Shown here: piece by piece, positions 35,275 through 47,677 of the stretch
Numbering within the stretch: the first letter of the stretch is position 1
Layout of the letters: the number at the start of each line of letters is the position of its first letter
DNA from: Rutstroemia sp. NJR-2017a BVV2
Taxonomy: Eukaryota > Ascomycota > Leotiomycetes > Helotiales > Rutstroemiaceae
Direction: 5' to 3'
DNA length: 64,000 nucleotides
NCBI GenBank assembly: GCA_002946415.1
Contig: NJPS01000048.1
Location: 558,001 to 622,000, forward strand
Translations under genes and position numbers: made by a program
The notes under the pieces: model-generated
What the model was told of the DNA's origin: nothing
Databases searched by the model: none
The model's input: the letters and a program-made list of their open reading frames with translations, nothing else

Positions 35275-36177
35275 AGGTTGATTTTACTTTATCTGTCATG
35301 TATAGCGGGTTCTCTATCAGTGAGGAGGATTCTAGGGCAAGTGCTCTGGCTGGCTGTTTTTCAAGGTAAGCAAGAATATTTGAGCTGGCAATGCAAAATA
35401 GTAACCGATGTCAGTGGTTATGCTCTACATCTGGACAAAGTAGCAGGGAACAGCAAAATTTGCACATCTTCCACATTTACTGGAAAGACGCTGATCCCCA
35501 CTTCAATTACCCCATGCTCAACATCAAGTCAACAAACACCAACACCCAGCCCTTATGCGCCTCTACTCCTATCGTCACAAACTACACCAAAGATTCCATC
35601 TCCAGTCGCAACAGTCATCCTTCAGCACCGAAATCCTTCAAACTGGACATTAGCCACACCGCTCACGCGACACCCCAGCACAACTGACACTTTACTATCT
35701 GACCCCACAATCACACCATCTACAACTATATTTCCTCAATATTACAACGCAACATCAGCACCAATAACAACGACTTACACCATATCTCGTCCCCACAACT
35801 ACAATACCACCTCGACCTCTCCCACCACCTTCGCTCCCCTCTCCACCTCCACTTCCACTTCCACATCTTCAGTATCAACCACTCCGTCCACAATCGGCAT
35901 CACAGCCGGGATCCTCCTCGTCGTTGTAGGGATCTCCTGTATTTGCGGGATGTTATTCCTTCCTCGTGCTCGACGTCGGATTCTAAAGAAAGATGTAGAG
36001 GAAGGAAAGGAAAAGGACAAGGAAGGTATCGACAGGGGAGGAGAGGGTAGAAGAGAAACTGAAGGAAGCTGTTGTGAGTGGAGGCGCTTTGAGATGGAGG
36101 GGGTGGGTAGACCGCCGGAGATGGAGCCGGGGTTGGATCATGGGGCGCTGGTGAGGTTTGAGATGAGTGCTGGGTGA
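35275..36177 (+). CDS. Ser/Thr-rich single-pass membrane protein, 5' end unresolved
   Basis: An open frame of about 300 codons with no usable ATG before its transmembrane segment; the nearest in-frame stop is at 35272-35274. It must therefore be a downstream exon of a spliced gene, or a broken gene. The 3' half is convincing in layout: a long Ser/Thr/Pro-rich stretch with NxT/S sites (SNWT, YNATS, YNTTST), one hydrophobic helix (ITAGILLVVVGISCICGMLFL), an immediate basic stop-transfer run (PRARRRILKK), and an acidic/basic cytosolic tail of about 75 residues. This is the layout of fungal cell-surface sensors (Wsc/Mid2 style) and mucin-like proteins, but no WSC domain is visible. A Cys-bearing stretch at about 35072-35130 (CFDQSS...GCSCIYNTP in another frame) might be part of an upstream exon; I could not join it. 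Confidence 0.45.
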   Translation, partial: RLILLYLSCIAGSLSVRRILGQVLWLAVFQGKQEYLSWQCKIVTDVSGYALHLDKVAGNSKICTSSTFTGKTLIPTSITPCSTSSQQTPTPSPYAPLLLSSQTTPKIPSPVATVILQHRNPSNWTLATPLTRHPSTTDTLLSDPTITPSTTIFPQYYNATSAPITTTYTISRPHNYNTTSTSPTTFAPLSTSTSTSTSSVSTTPSTIGITAGILLVVVGISCICGMLFLPRARRRILKKDVEEGKEKDKEGIDRGGEGRRETEGSCCEWRRFEMEGVGRPPEMEPGLDHGALVRFEMSAG

Positions 36178-37240
36178 GTAGACTGTAGATGACGAGCTGG
36201 GGAGACGATGGTCCATGGGAAGGAGAGTAGACTTTGGAAATGGAGGAAAGGTTGGCCAGTGATGAATCGAATGGTTCTCGGCATGGATTGGATGATAGAA
36301 GAAGGCGGGTGGTTGAGGAGATGACGAGGGAGGGACACGATGGGAAGGTGAATGGGATTTAGAAACAAGAGAAGGGAAAGTGGGTGAGGAGTGATTCATC
36401 GGGTGGATCTCCATGTGGACTGGATGGATGGCAAAACAAGGGTGATGGTTGAGGAAGTCAGGGCAGGAGTTTCCGCCTCTGTTCTGATGTGCTGATTACG
36501 AAACGGAGTAATGAAGAATAATGTGCTAATCAATTTGATACCTACAGGCGTGGATAGTAAACAGTTACTACTAAATATATGGGCAAATAGACCAACTACC
36601 TTTAACATACATTGGGTTTTTATCCTCAATGATTGATTACTCTCTTTTTGTTTCTTCCTTCTTCCTCATACTGAGGAGGTGAAAGATATACGATATATAG
36701 ATACCAGAAGCTACTAACTTACTCTCCATTATACTCTTTCTTCTCTACTTCTTCGCTTTAATAATAAAGATTATCCTCTATCTACTTATATGCTCTTCCC
36801 CCTTATTTATCTGAGCTTCGACCGTTGTTTGCGAATTCTATCTCCTATATCATATCTATCTTTCTATATCGATTCTAATACCCCTACCAAACTTCACAAT
36901 CTCTTTCTTCTCTCCTTTCTCTTTCTATACAATCCGAACTCAATCCAGCTCAACTCAACTCAATTCAACTCCATATTAGCAAAATAGTATAAGAACCTTA
37001 AGAAATGAGAATGGAAATAGTATGATATAGATCTACGAACATGAGAACCGAAGCACTTTAATTTTAACTATCTGGTTCTCGTACTTGGGGGTCTGCCTGA
37101 GTTCTATATAGCTATTACTTTAGCTACTGGCACTGCTTTAAGTTCTTACTTGATATCTGAGGTACGGCATTTGCTTGAACTTCGTGTTGCTGTTTTGTGG
37201 ATAGATGAATAGATGGGTAGACAGGGGAGTAAATAGATAG

Positions 37241-37361
37241 ACAGCCAGACAGCCAGACAGCCAGACAGCCAGACAGCCAGACAGCCAGACAGCCAGACAG
37301 CCAGACAGCCAGACAGCCAGACAGCCAGACAGCCAGACAGCCAGAAAGCCAGACAGCCAGA
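37241..37361. repeat. ACAGCCAG octamer minisatellite, about 15 copies
   Basis: About 15 tandem 8-base units, nearly perfect, with one A-for-C substitution near 37345. Because 8 is not a multiple of 3, every frame gives an 8-residue repeat, which creates a spurious open frame on the minus strand. Confidence 0.97.
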
Positions 37362-37829
37362 CGACCAAAAACAATGCCCTTCCTAGTAAACTCGTATATA
37401 TTTTCTCAAAAGCTCACCAATACCAATCACTACCTGCGACTCCAATCACCCCCACCCCTCTCCTCTCCTCCCATTTCCAACCCCTTTTCCCCTAGCGCGC
37501 TCTCTATCTAGTATAGTACAGCTCTGTGGTGGTGTATAGGAGGAGGAGTAGTGAGTAGTATGAGTTGTACTAGCAGAAGTAATGAATAGGAGAAGTAGTA
37601 ATGAGTTGAAGAAGCAGCAACGAGTTGTAGAAGTAGGAGGAGTATGAGTAGAAGCAAGTAGGTATAGAAACAGATCTAGATATATCATACATGTAAGAAT
37701 AATTTCAGTCGCAAATATCAATATCAATATCGATATCACCATCAACATACTAGCTAACGGCAGAGGAGCAAGCAAACAAAGTATGCTGAAAAATACAACA
37801 CAACAACACAGACCTGGCTTGACTTAGAA

Positions 37830-37834
37830 AGTAG

Positions 37835-37869
<35 letters not shown>

Positions 37870-37880
37870 GTTAGAAGTGA
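37830..37880. repeat. AGAAGT/AGAAAGT tandem repeats
   Basis: A run of GTAGAA and GTAGAAA units of 6-7 bases, with mild divergence. Confidence 0.85.
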
Positions 37881-38079
37881 AAGCGCAGCATACTCACCAT
37901 CTCCCATCTCCCTCTCCCACCATTACTTTCTCCCACCATCGCCCTCTATCCCTCCCTCCCTCCATCCCTCCCTCTATCCCTCTATCCATCTATCCATATC
38001 CCATCCATACTCTCTCCCTCACCACTTACTCATTCATCATTTACCGCCAAACCTCCTAAAAGAAAATACTCATCCCCAT

Positions 38080-38270
38080 CCAATTCCCATCCCAACTCCA
38101 ACCTTCGCCACCCACCCCAAACCCCCTTTCCCTCCCCCCTCAAACCCTAACCCGCAACCCGCAACCCTCTTCCCCAAACCCTTCGCCACCCAAAGCCCCT
38201 TTACCCCAACCCGCAACCTCAAGCACCCCTTCCCCGCCCCACGCTAACGAACATCTTTCCCGCAGTCTAG
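38080..38270. repeat. C-rich low-complexity block
   Basis: Strongly C-rich on the plus strand with imperfect ACCCGCA and CAAACCC units near 38140-38220. Confidence 0.8.
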
Positions 38271-41200
38271 CGTTGTGTAACCCACGCAGCAGTGGCGAAG
38301 ACAATAACAACAACTACAATAACAACGGGACGGGAGAGGGGAAGGGGTGTGCGGGGTTCACGCGAGTCTCGAACTTTGATCAACAGTTCCTTTCTTTTTC
38401 TTGTCTTGTCTATGTTAAGCACCCTATCAACTCCCTGACCTCATCGATTAGCCACTCCTTTACTTCTGCACTCACTCGAAGCAGTTAAATCCATATTTTC
38501 AGCAATATAGACGATAAACTTTCTCTCCGTATCCAATAAACTTTCCCTCCCGCACCCCCGCACCACCAGCCCAAACAATGCATTAACCTCCCCTCCCACC
38601 CCATTCATGCAGCCCCCAAACCAAAAACCCAAAACAACCAAAACCAAAAAAAACAAGAGTACGACTCCCAATTATCTCCTGTACATATTTTGGGCTGAAT
38701 TAGCTTCCTCACGATTCAGGATTGCAGAAACCGGAATCTGCACAGGCAAGAAAAAGAAAAGTCTATGTTAAGCCCATTTAAAATGCTTACTTGAGGTGCG
38801 TCGCGCCGCATGCAGATAGAGTATGCATTGCTGAATCGAATCCCAATGGATGTGTATGATGCTTGCTCAAAGCAACTCAATCAATAGGGTACGAGGACTC
38901 CAAAACTCAGCAAAGCAAAAGCAAAAACAAAACGAGCTGGAAATCATGCTGTGAAGATCCCATCCATAAGAAAGAGCTTGCTTATTTGTTATTGCCCAGG
39001 TATCAAGTAAGAGCGCGGGTGAAACCAAACTCTATTCTCGCGCAAGCTTTACTATTGGAGCTTTGACTTTTCCACAAGTAAGAAACTCTGGACCCTTACC
39101 TGACAGGAAAGGGAAGGGGGTAAGGGTCTTTCCCCTCATTGACAAAGTCAAAAAAGTCAAAAAACAAAGAATTGTTACCGTACCCAAATACGTATGGACA
39201 TTTGCCGTGCGTACGCAGGAACCAAGAAAAGATGTCACTCGACCTTGAAGATATGCTAGCGCATCCCATTCGTCCGTTTCCTCCGGACAAAACTTCCTTT
39301 GTCAACACTTGGCGACTGCTCCCCCGAGCTGAATTGTTTTTTTTTGTCAGTACGTGTATACAAGGCAAAGTAAGTCCAAAAAAAAAAATGCACAAACCGC
39401 CTCTCGCACCGCTTCGTATATTCCGGGATTCGGGTTACGATCAACCGGGCCCCTAGAGTGAGGAGTTGTGCAATTAAGTTTAATAGGAGACAGCGACCCA
39501 GCCAGGCAGGCACTTGGCGAGTGGGCGTGGAGCATTTGTCTGAAAAGGGTGTGAGATAAGTAGGGTCTAGAACCAAGATCATAGGCGATGCAGCGGAATT
39601 ATTGAACAAACTACTGCAGTAGGATAGATGCGAGTCCACTTATCATCTCGGTTTACTTGCAAGAAGAAGTAGGCAACACATGTCGAGTTAGGGACGGACG
39701 GACAAAGAGACCAGACGCAAAGCTCGAGGTTTGATTTGCGCCGGGGTAGCACTAAGTTGAGAAGAGGACTCGACGGATTGGAAAGGTGGTAAACGCTTGG
39801 CCCGTGAAAAGGCGCACGCACTAGTAACCTGGCGTTCGGGAAGGGTGATTGAGACATTTACCGAGTTCTTCAGAAAGTTCCCGGTATCAAAAGAGTCGCT
39901 AGCCTTTGCGAATGAGCAAAACATGGATGGTATGCACTGCAGACAACTCATAACGCAGAAAATGAGGAATACAGGAAGATGAAAGCTGATTGGTGGGTCA
40001 GGTGGCTGAAAATTGGAGAGGATTCACCGTTCAACTCTATTTCTGTCGTATTTTTCTTTTGCGCATGAACTATCACACGGATGTACGTACTGTTGAGGTG
40101 TCCGCGGTTGATTGTTCGCCTTGGGTTCTACAGGGTTACTTTGGAGGGATACTACACCCTCAAGCGTGCGAAGAGGAATGATAGTGGCTCGAGTGGTTGA
40201 TTAGTAACTTCTTGTGATACGGAATTTGTTGAAGGGGGCTTGCATGGTCGCTTTTTCATGAGACTCGGTACCAATCTGAATCATGATTTGGTTTGGCGAC
40301 CCTGGAAAATTGAAAGCCGTCAAGCCATCTGGTCACAGAGAATTCAGGGAATTGCTTATGCTCCAAGGGTTGAATATGTTGTACAATGGCTTTTCGCCCT
40401 TTGCGAAATGAGGGGTAGACCCGTGAGGTGTTATTTCTTCTTGTCCTTGTATCACTAGAACTGTTGCTGGATGTCGCCACGCCACTAGGTCGTTGCTCTT
40501 GCTTCCGAGCATCCAGTATCCTCAAGGATGTGTGTTTTGTGTATGTTGTCTAAGGAAAAGAAATGTTAAGGTTTCTACCCCAAAAAGAAATGAGCAAAAT
40601 GACGACGACAAAACAACTGCAATTACATATTGCTGGTTGATCCTACCTAGTAGGGACTTCGGGCGACTCTAACGGTTGAGGATACTGTAACATTGACTGG
40701 TTCGCATTGAGTATAGTGTACGCATCTACGAGACCGTTTTCTGCGCAGCGCGCAGTGGAAGTGGAGGAGGAGGGAAGGGCGACAGTAACGTGTAAAATAA
40801 AAAGATAACGCCATCTGAGGTATCTTGCATGACACAGTCCATTTGGACTCGTCTGGGCCTATGAACGTTGGACCTCCTGAGGTACCGGAGGTGTTTCCGT
40901 AGAAACATGGCATTGTTTGAGTTTGATCGAATTGTGACAAAGTTAGGTAAGGTATGAGAAGTCTATGTTTTGAGCGGGGAAATGAAGGAGTGAACGCGGT
41001 ATCGCACATACGTCTCACCCCACATAGAGAGAAAAAAAGATATCACGTATCATCTGCATGTACGGAAGTACGTCCGCCCTGTCTCGACCAATCTCGTGCA
41101 ACTGAGTATATTGGTCAGTTCAGAATCCAGATTGCACAATCTGGCCGAGCTGTGCTATATCCATCCACCGGGGACATGTACTTGGACTTGTGCGCACGCA

Positions 41201-41765
41201 GACGCACAGCCGCAGAATTGCCGAATGATTGAGAGTCTTCGTACGTCAAATGGAAAATAAGGGGACGAGGGGCGGGGAAGGGAAGAGGACAGTCAGCAAA
41301 GGGTGACAAAACCGTTGGCCTAGCGAGTAATTAACAATTAATCAAAAAGCCACAATCTGATAGAATTGGGACGGGAGTGCGACAGTAAGTTGTGGTGGTG
41401 GTGAATGGATGGCCAATAGTTGATGGCCAACTTACTCTGCATCCTTTCCCTTTCCCACATTCCTCAATCAAAACATCTTCATTTCCGGGCTTATCAGCTG
41501 CCTTACCTACTTTAAAGTAGAATCTAGCACTTATCCGGTATAGATAGTGGTACGAAGTAAAGATGGTTGTTTCGCTCATACGACAGCCGCCCGTGGTGAT
41601 TCCTGTTCCTGGGTAGGCACTTCGTACTGTAGATAGCAGTCGGTAGGCGGCGTTGGCGAGGTGCAATGCTGACATTGGATTCGGATAGATGATACGGGGG
41701 GTGGGCTGGATGGGGCTGGTCACTTTATCGCTGACAGACCCCGACCAGCAGGCATGCTGGTAGCA

Positions 41766-41797
41766 TAACGTTAAGCCTAAGCATAAGCATAAGCATA
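41766..41797. repeat. AAGCAT hexamer repeat
   Basis: Three consecutive AAGCAT units flanked by degenerate copies. Confidence 0.85.
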
Positions 41798-42255
41798 CGA
41801 AGATAGCATTCATCGCCCAGAGTGGGATGAAATGCAAGTGCACGAGTAGTAATGAGGAGGAGGAGCCAGTAGTAATGAGCAGCAACCAGTAGTAATGAGG
41901 ACTCGGTAGGATAATCCAAAGGGTTGCAGAATTAAAGAGGCGAAGAGGGTGGTGCTTTGGATTTGTGTGCGTGTGAGTGGTCGGTTGATTGTCCATTGTT
42001 CAGGTCGGCCGGTCGCCAGAAAATTAATTTGTACTAAGTAAGATTCTTCCCTTTCGGAGGGCTAAGGTTGCAACTTGCAGGCCAAACCGTATAACTCGCC
42101 GCAGCCATGTCGTCATCAGGGTCTTGTTCCTTTTCAAAGGGTCTAGAATGCGTGCATGTACTTGTACTTGTGCTTTAGTAGCAGTCTTGTACACGTATTC
42201 GTCTGCATCTGTTCATAACTTTCCACACCTTCTGTATGCCCAATGTCTGTCCATA

Positions 42256-42279
42256 TGTCCATTTGTCCATTTGTCCATT
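42256..42279. repeat. TGTCCATT octamer, three copies
   Basis: Three exact 8-base units preceded by one degenerate copy (TGTCCATA). Confidence 0.92.
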
Positions 42280-42679
42280 TGCGCCCAGGACAGCACAAGT
42301 AAATCCTCATGACTGACCCCCAATGCACCAATGAGCGGAGGAGTGTGCGAGGGATCACCACTTTTATGTCTTACAGGATCGCGATGACATTCTTCTCTCC
42401 TCTTCTATCGCGATCTTCTGCGAAATGGGAACTCCTTTCTACTACTTAGTTCGGGGCTGGAACGGGTGCTGGAAAGGCTAAAGTTATCTCGGTTTTCCTC
42501 TTTCTCTGCCTCTCGGGGTGGGTGCGTGGGACCTAGGTACTTGTAAGCTGCGACGCTGCGTGGATCTTCGCTCCTTTGCAAGGCCCTGAAAAGTGAAAAA
42601 GCCACGTTCTAATGACCTTCCAAGGCTCCAAGCTTCGTGATGGCCCCAAGTTACCAGTCCTAGAACGCGCCAAAAGGGT

Positions 42680-42735
42680 CCCCCATTTCCACCCACCATT
42701 CCCACCCACCACTCCCACCCACCATTCCCACTGCG
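42680..42735. repeat. CCCACCA[T/C]T-type tandem repeat
   Basis: About four imperfect units of 13-14 bases built from CCCACC and ATTCCCAC. Confidence 0.85.
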
Positions 42736-43400
42736 CCCACCCAATTTCTCCCATCTCTCCCGCTGTGAATCACTGCTGCAGTGCTGTAGCTTGTCTGGCT
42801 CCACTCTGGGCCCCATTTGCTTCGTCTGGTCTATGCTCTTGCACTTTATCCGGAAGACCCTCCGTTCGCTCTCGTCTCGCGCGTGCCTCGTCACTCTCGC
42901 TTAAGCTCCAAACTAGGTAGATACTGGAAGTTCGTCAAAGCTATTTCGAGAGCAGGGTTCTCCATATCACGATCCGTCACCACCATCTCGATCCTCCACG
43001 TGTTAATGACATCATTGCCATAAGAAAAATCCCACGTTGAAACGCGACTGCGAAATTTAGGAGGGAAAAAGGAAAAAGGCGAAGGGGAGAAAATTCTGAT
43101 TAAGATCAAACCGAAACATCACTTTCGCAGAGTTAGTCACGTAGAATGTTTCCAAAGATTAAGCGGTAAAGATGGAAATGCCAGACTGCCATGCCTGACT
43201 GCCAGAGTTTCAGCGAGCTCCAGCGAGCTCCATCGAAAACGGAGCATGATCTGACTTTGAGGCTGTAGAGAATCATGACATCTTGTTCTGCGCATTATCG
43301 CCGTGCATATTGTGCGAATTACGAAACAAGCCATCCCGATTCTGACATTTTCTCAGATAAGCAGAAGATGGAATTGTTCGAGATCCCTCTATGGGGTTTG

Positions 43401-43425
43401 TGTGCTGTGCTGTGCTGTGCTGTGC
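43401..43425. repeat. (TGTGC)5 pentamer repeat
   Basis: Five uninterrupted TGTGC units. Confidence 0.95.
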
Positions 43426-43807
43426 TTGGTGTGCTTTGTGCTTTACCTAGGTAGTAGCGACAACCTTGTCACTTGTTACCATGTCACCATGTCACCGAGT
43501 CACCAAAAGGAAAAGCTTGGTCATGGACAGAGGACAGCGCAGATGGCCTTCGATCTATGGTGCCGGCCCCTCTCGATTCTGTCCAGCGACGGCCATGGTT
43601 GATGATGAATGGATACTGTATTTGTTTGCGCATATCTAGAACTAGTACCTGCCTGCCCGTTGACGATTCAAATTCTAGACGAAAGCCATTGCCAGAACCA
43701 TAGCCAGAACCATAGCTACACAGTAGCCATAACCAGAGCCAGACATTTGAATCAACGCGGCAGCAAAAAACGTTTTCCTGGTTGGAATGATCCCGAAAAC
43801 CCTAGCG

Positions 43808-43849
43808 CCAACGACCAACGACCAACGACCAACGACCAACGACCAACGA
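43808..43849. repeat. (CCAACGA)6 heptamer repeat
   Basis: Six uninterrupted 7-base units, followed by CCAAGTA. Confidence 0.96.
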
Positions 43850-46070
43850 CCAAGTACCAGTACCCTTATGTTGCCTCCACCCAGCCGAGCCAACGTTCTC
43901 CTTGATGGACAGCAGAGACGACCAAGTACGATGCTTCAATTCCAATTGGATACCAGCATCTCCCAGTTTCAGTCAGCCAAGTCATTCAGTCAATCAGTCC
44001 GCCGCTGATCGGGGTACTCTGGCTATCCTAATCCTGACGGGCTATCTATCCATTTTGGCCTGTCTCGTATATTTCGCCTGTCTGTTCTTACAGATGGATG
44101 ACCATTTTGCAGGAAACAAGGGATTAGGGGTCCAGGATCAAGGATTAAAGAGATCCATATGAAAAGAAAAAGAGGGAAAAAGGGAAAAAGGAAAAATTAA
44201 AAAAAGATTTAGTCCGGGAATACTGAAAAGTAAGTGTGTGCGGAGCTCGTGCTCCTATGACATCTTATCGAATCAATTATATCACTCAAGGCCCACAGGC
44301 AAACCGCTGCAGGGACCTGCTTAGCTTACCTATAAAAGGTATTTCGGCAGCTTGTGTTCAACACGATCTACGATCGCTTTTATTATTAAGCAAGCGGAGA
44401 CGCTTCCGGTGCTCCTGCCAAAGCTCAGGTAGTACTTTGATTTGGCTGTGCAACGAAGATGCGAGCGACGACGACTGCAATTATATTTCGATCAAGAGAA
44501 GCCCACCGACCATCACATTTTCATCCACCTACCGCTAGGACACACGCAATATGCAAATATGCAAATGATCCTTCATTTTACGAGCCGATCCGCTTCTCGT
44601 GCAACATTAGGATGTATGTATGATATCAACGATTTTAACTCAATCTCGGCCAAGAGATCAAGGGAAGAGAAAAAAACCAGATGAAGGGAAAAGGAAAAGA
44701 GCGGTACCAGTGTACCTGGTGCGTGGAATGCGGGGAAAGGAGCTTTGTTCGATTGGAAAAAGGGTCTTGGAGTGACGATTTTCACTGTACGACGCCTGCG
44801 TAGCCGATGTACAGCATCTGTCGTTGGCCAACAACGGCAACGAGATGTCACCCAATCTTCCGTATTGGTTTCGCAGCATATGCATGGAGATGTTTGGCGC
44901 AGCCATTCGTTATGCGATCACCCGTTATCTGTCCTGGTCTGAGGGCTTGGGGCTGTCGCACTGCACTGCGGCATCCTGCTTGAACTTACTTTTCGCTCTT
45001 TTTAGCGGAGATAGCTCCTACTTTTGTTGGCGGCGAATAGGAAGAGAAGCAGAAGCAGGAGAGCCTCGTGATACTTTCCGCGCGGTCTTTACAGTAGGGT
45101 ATGCGCGGTTTGAGGAGCTACACTACTGAACTGTAATTTGAGAGACCGGGTTTGAGGTAGGTAGGCCACCTTCATGTCAGATCTGGCCGGTCACTAGATA
45201 CTGTAGACGGGCAGCTGGACGTTTGTCTTAGGAAAAGGGGATCGGAAAAGCAATCTACGAGGGTGCCCTAGGATTCATTCATCCGGTTTGAAGGGGAGGT
45301 GTACGAAGGTAGCTTCGGTTTTTCTTACCTCAAGGGGGGAATGGAGGGAGGGAAGGGAGCTCTGGCTCACGGATGGCATTCTTGGTCCAGAGCTCTCGGC
45401 CCCTCCCCTGTATGGGAAAGATGAAACTTTCCCATTCCAATTCCAAGTTATGACTTCATTGCTCGCCAAATTTTCCTCCTTCCTTTACCGCTTCAGGTAA
45501 CGGAATTGATTACGATAAGGCAGCAGGGCCCACGGTACTCCGGGAGAGGGGAAAAACCACGTAATTTTATCTCATCGTTGTAACTATCTACAATACTTTC
45601 TCCTAGGTACTTTGTATCTATGTCGCATCCGGAGACAACGAAGACGTTATCATATCATATCACATTTTGATATGCGACAGAATAGAGGACACCTGGTAGA
45701 TCGTCGGCCTCGGTTAGGCTGTCTTTATCTCTACCAAGTACCGATCTTTCTTTTTTTTTTCAAATCATCTGCAAAATGCATAACTTGGATTTTTGAGTTT
45801 TCCGAAAACGAGACGCACCCTATAATGAGGATCGCTGGGCCAGCCAGCCAGTGAGAGCGCGCATACGGTAAACAAAACAGTACATGTACTTTACGATCAA
45901 GAGCAGGGAATGGATAATTCGGCAAATGACCCCGGTTTCTGTTCTATGGATGACTTCACCCGTGGTCCAAGAGGGTTGCAGAGCATTACGTCTTGATTTT
46001 TAAGGGAAGGGGCAGGCTAGACTAAGCTACCGTACCCTGCCTGCCTAAGCTAACCGCACAGTTCGAAAGA

Positions 46071-46110
46071 GTGTGGTGTGCTGTGGTGTGCTGTGGTGTG
46101 CTGTGGTGTG
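46071..46110. repeat. CTGTGGTGTG decamer, three exact copies plus one partial
   Basis: Exact 10-base units at 46081-46110, with a related copy (GTGTGGTGTG) just before. Confidence 0.95.
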
Positions 46111-46471
46111 GGTAGGGCAAAACGCAGACGGGCTAATATTGCAATGCGGTAATGCAAAAACTTTAATCGCGCGCCCCTGTCTCTTGGCAAGCCTGGCACT
46201 CGCGCAGATGCAAAGGCAGATGCAGCGCCCATTGAAGGTAATCTCAGGTAATGTCCGCGTCGGTCTCGGTCGGCAGCTGGCTGGACTTAGCTCGGAGGTA
46301 ACGGGTGGGAAGAGCGAGAGCGAAATGAAGATGATGGATGCGATGTACTGTGCTGGCGCTTTTCTGAGCGAGGTACATCCATCCATCGGCCGGGTTACAG
46401 CCAGCCAGGCACAGAACACAGCTGCTGAAGCCGAAGTCCTAATCGGAATTTCTCATACTGCGCACAGTACA

Positions 46472-46499
46472 GGCAGGGCAGGGCAGGGCAGGGCAGGGC
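46472..46499. repeat. GGCAG pentamer repeat
   Basis: Five to six GGCAG units in a row. Confidence 0.94.
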
Positions 46500-47419
46500 T
46501 CGGATAAGTTCCCCTTTGCCATTCCCTATTCCCATCGTAAGCTTGTCCACACGAAAAGAAAAAATGACAGCTCTGTTCCCTGGTTCGATTACTATTACTT
46601 CATTGGACCCTAGCCCGTCGCTCCCCAAACGTCAATCGCGTGCATAGCCGGCCGTTGGTTTACCCAAAAGGGTATCACTTCGCAGGCCCGAAAGCTTTTC
46701 CAGCATTTTTCTGGGTGGAACGGTTGGAGCTAAGCATCCTCTCGGACGATTTGAACCTATGGAATGCATTCCGGACCGTCCACACCATACAAGGACACAA
46801 CACAGGCCCTCTCTCTTTTGTTCCTTTTGGATTTAGATTTTGTAACTTTTTATTCCCTAGCCCCAGGATACTTGCCTGCTCACGGGCGTACCCACTTGCC
46901 CTTTGCAGCCAGGTTCCTGGTTACCCACTCTGGCCCAGAACCCAGAAACCCATAATCCACACGCCAGAAGCTATAACCCACACTCATTAATCACCCAGAA
47001 CAGCAGCCATAGCCTCTAACCCGTACAAGTACCTCACTAACAGCTCGCCCGTACAAGTATCTGCGCACGCTCAGTCAGTCAGGCACACTTTTGCGCGATA
47101 CCGATCTACCATTTACCATTTCCATTCCCATTCCATTCCCATTTCCCATTTACCTGTTGTTGCACTTGCACTTGCACTCGCACTTGCACCTGAGCCTGAA
47201 CCTGGGAAAAAAAGGCGGCGGACCCATATCTTTTCATACCAACCCAGACAGCCCATCACATCCTTCCCTCGATCCTAAACACTGAGATTCCCATATCCTT
47301 TTAAAGATTCCCATCCTGTCCCTCCGTCTCAATCAATTTCTCAATTTGATTTCGCTTTATTTTTGAAGACAGGAATCGAGCATCCTCTTACCTTCATAAC
47401 CCAACCCCCACTACATACA

Positions 47420-47515
47420 CATCATCACCACACATACAAACACTCATATCACTACCTCCACCACTATCATCATCACTACTACCACCATCACCACCACCAC
47501 CACCCACCGTCATCA
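47420..47515. repeat. CAC/CAT triplet-rich tract in the 5' leader of the C2H2 gene
   Basis: A run of CAC, CAT and TAC triplets with almost no G, about 160-260 bases upstream of the start codon at 47678. Such G-poor leaders are common in long fungal 5' untranslated regions. Confidence 0.8.
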
Positions 47516-47677
47516 TCGCCAACAACAAACTTCTACCGCTACCACCCACCATCACTATACTTCCACCTCCCCTCTCATAAACATAAACTTCTCCCCCAAA
47601 GCATTCAATTGCCAGTAGGAGATTAATTAATCTACTCACGATTCGACATCTGTACTCCAATATCACACATACATAAA

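Larger units (their letters stand above)
36178..47677. other. 11.5 kb repeat-rich region without a supported gene
   Basis: Reading both strands I find no domain, splice-consistent exon chain or RNA gene. The stretch is built of compositionally skewed blocks: T/C-rich at 36620-36960, an octamer minisatellite at 37241-37361, GTAGAA/AGTAG-type repeats at 37540-37880, a C-rich block at 38080-38270, and many 5- to 10-base tandem repeats further right. The last few hundred bases (about 47090-47677) are pyrimidine-rich and probably the promoter and 5' leader of the C2H2 gene at 47678. Long regulatory spacers upstream of fungal developmental regulators are one explanation; a non-coding RNA or degraded mobile element cannot be excluded. 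Confidence 0.55.

Noticed and set aside
37241..37361. Possible CRISPR-like array
   Set aside because: Units are contiguous 8-mers with no spacers, and the genome is eukaryotic.
37138..37374. Minus-strand open frame with a repeated WLSGCLAV-type peptide
   Set aside because: It is produced by the octamer minisatellite; any 8-base repeat yields an 8-residue repeat in every frame without coding meaning.
38130..38220. Telomere-like CCCTAA stretch
   Set aside because: Only one true CCCTAA unit occurs; the surroundings are generic C-rich sequence.
41331..41996. 221-codon minus-strand open frame
   Set aside because: Sequence is compositionally skewed over AGTAATGAG-type and AAGCAT repeats; no domain or conserved-looking block.
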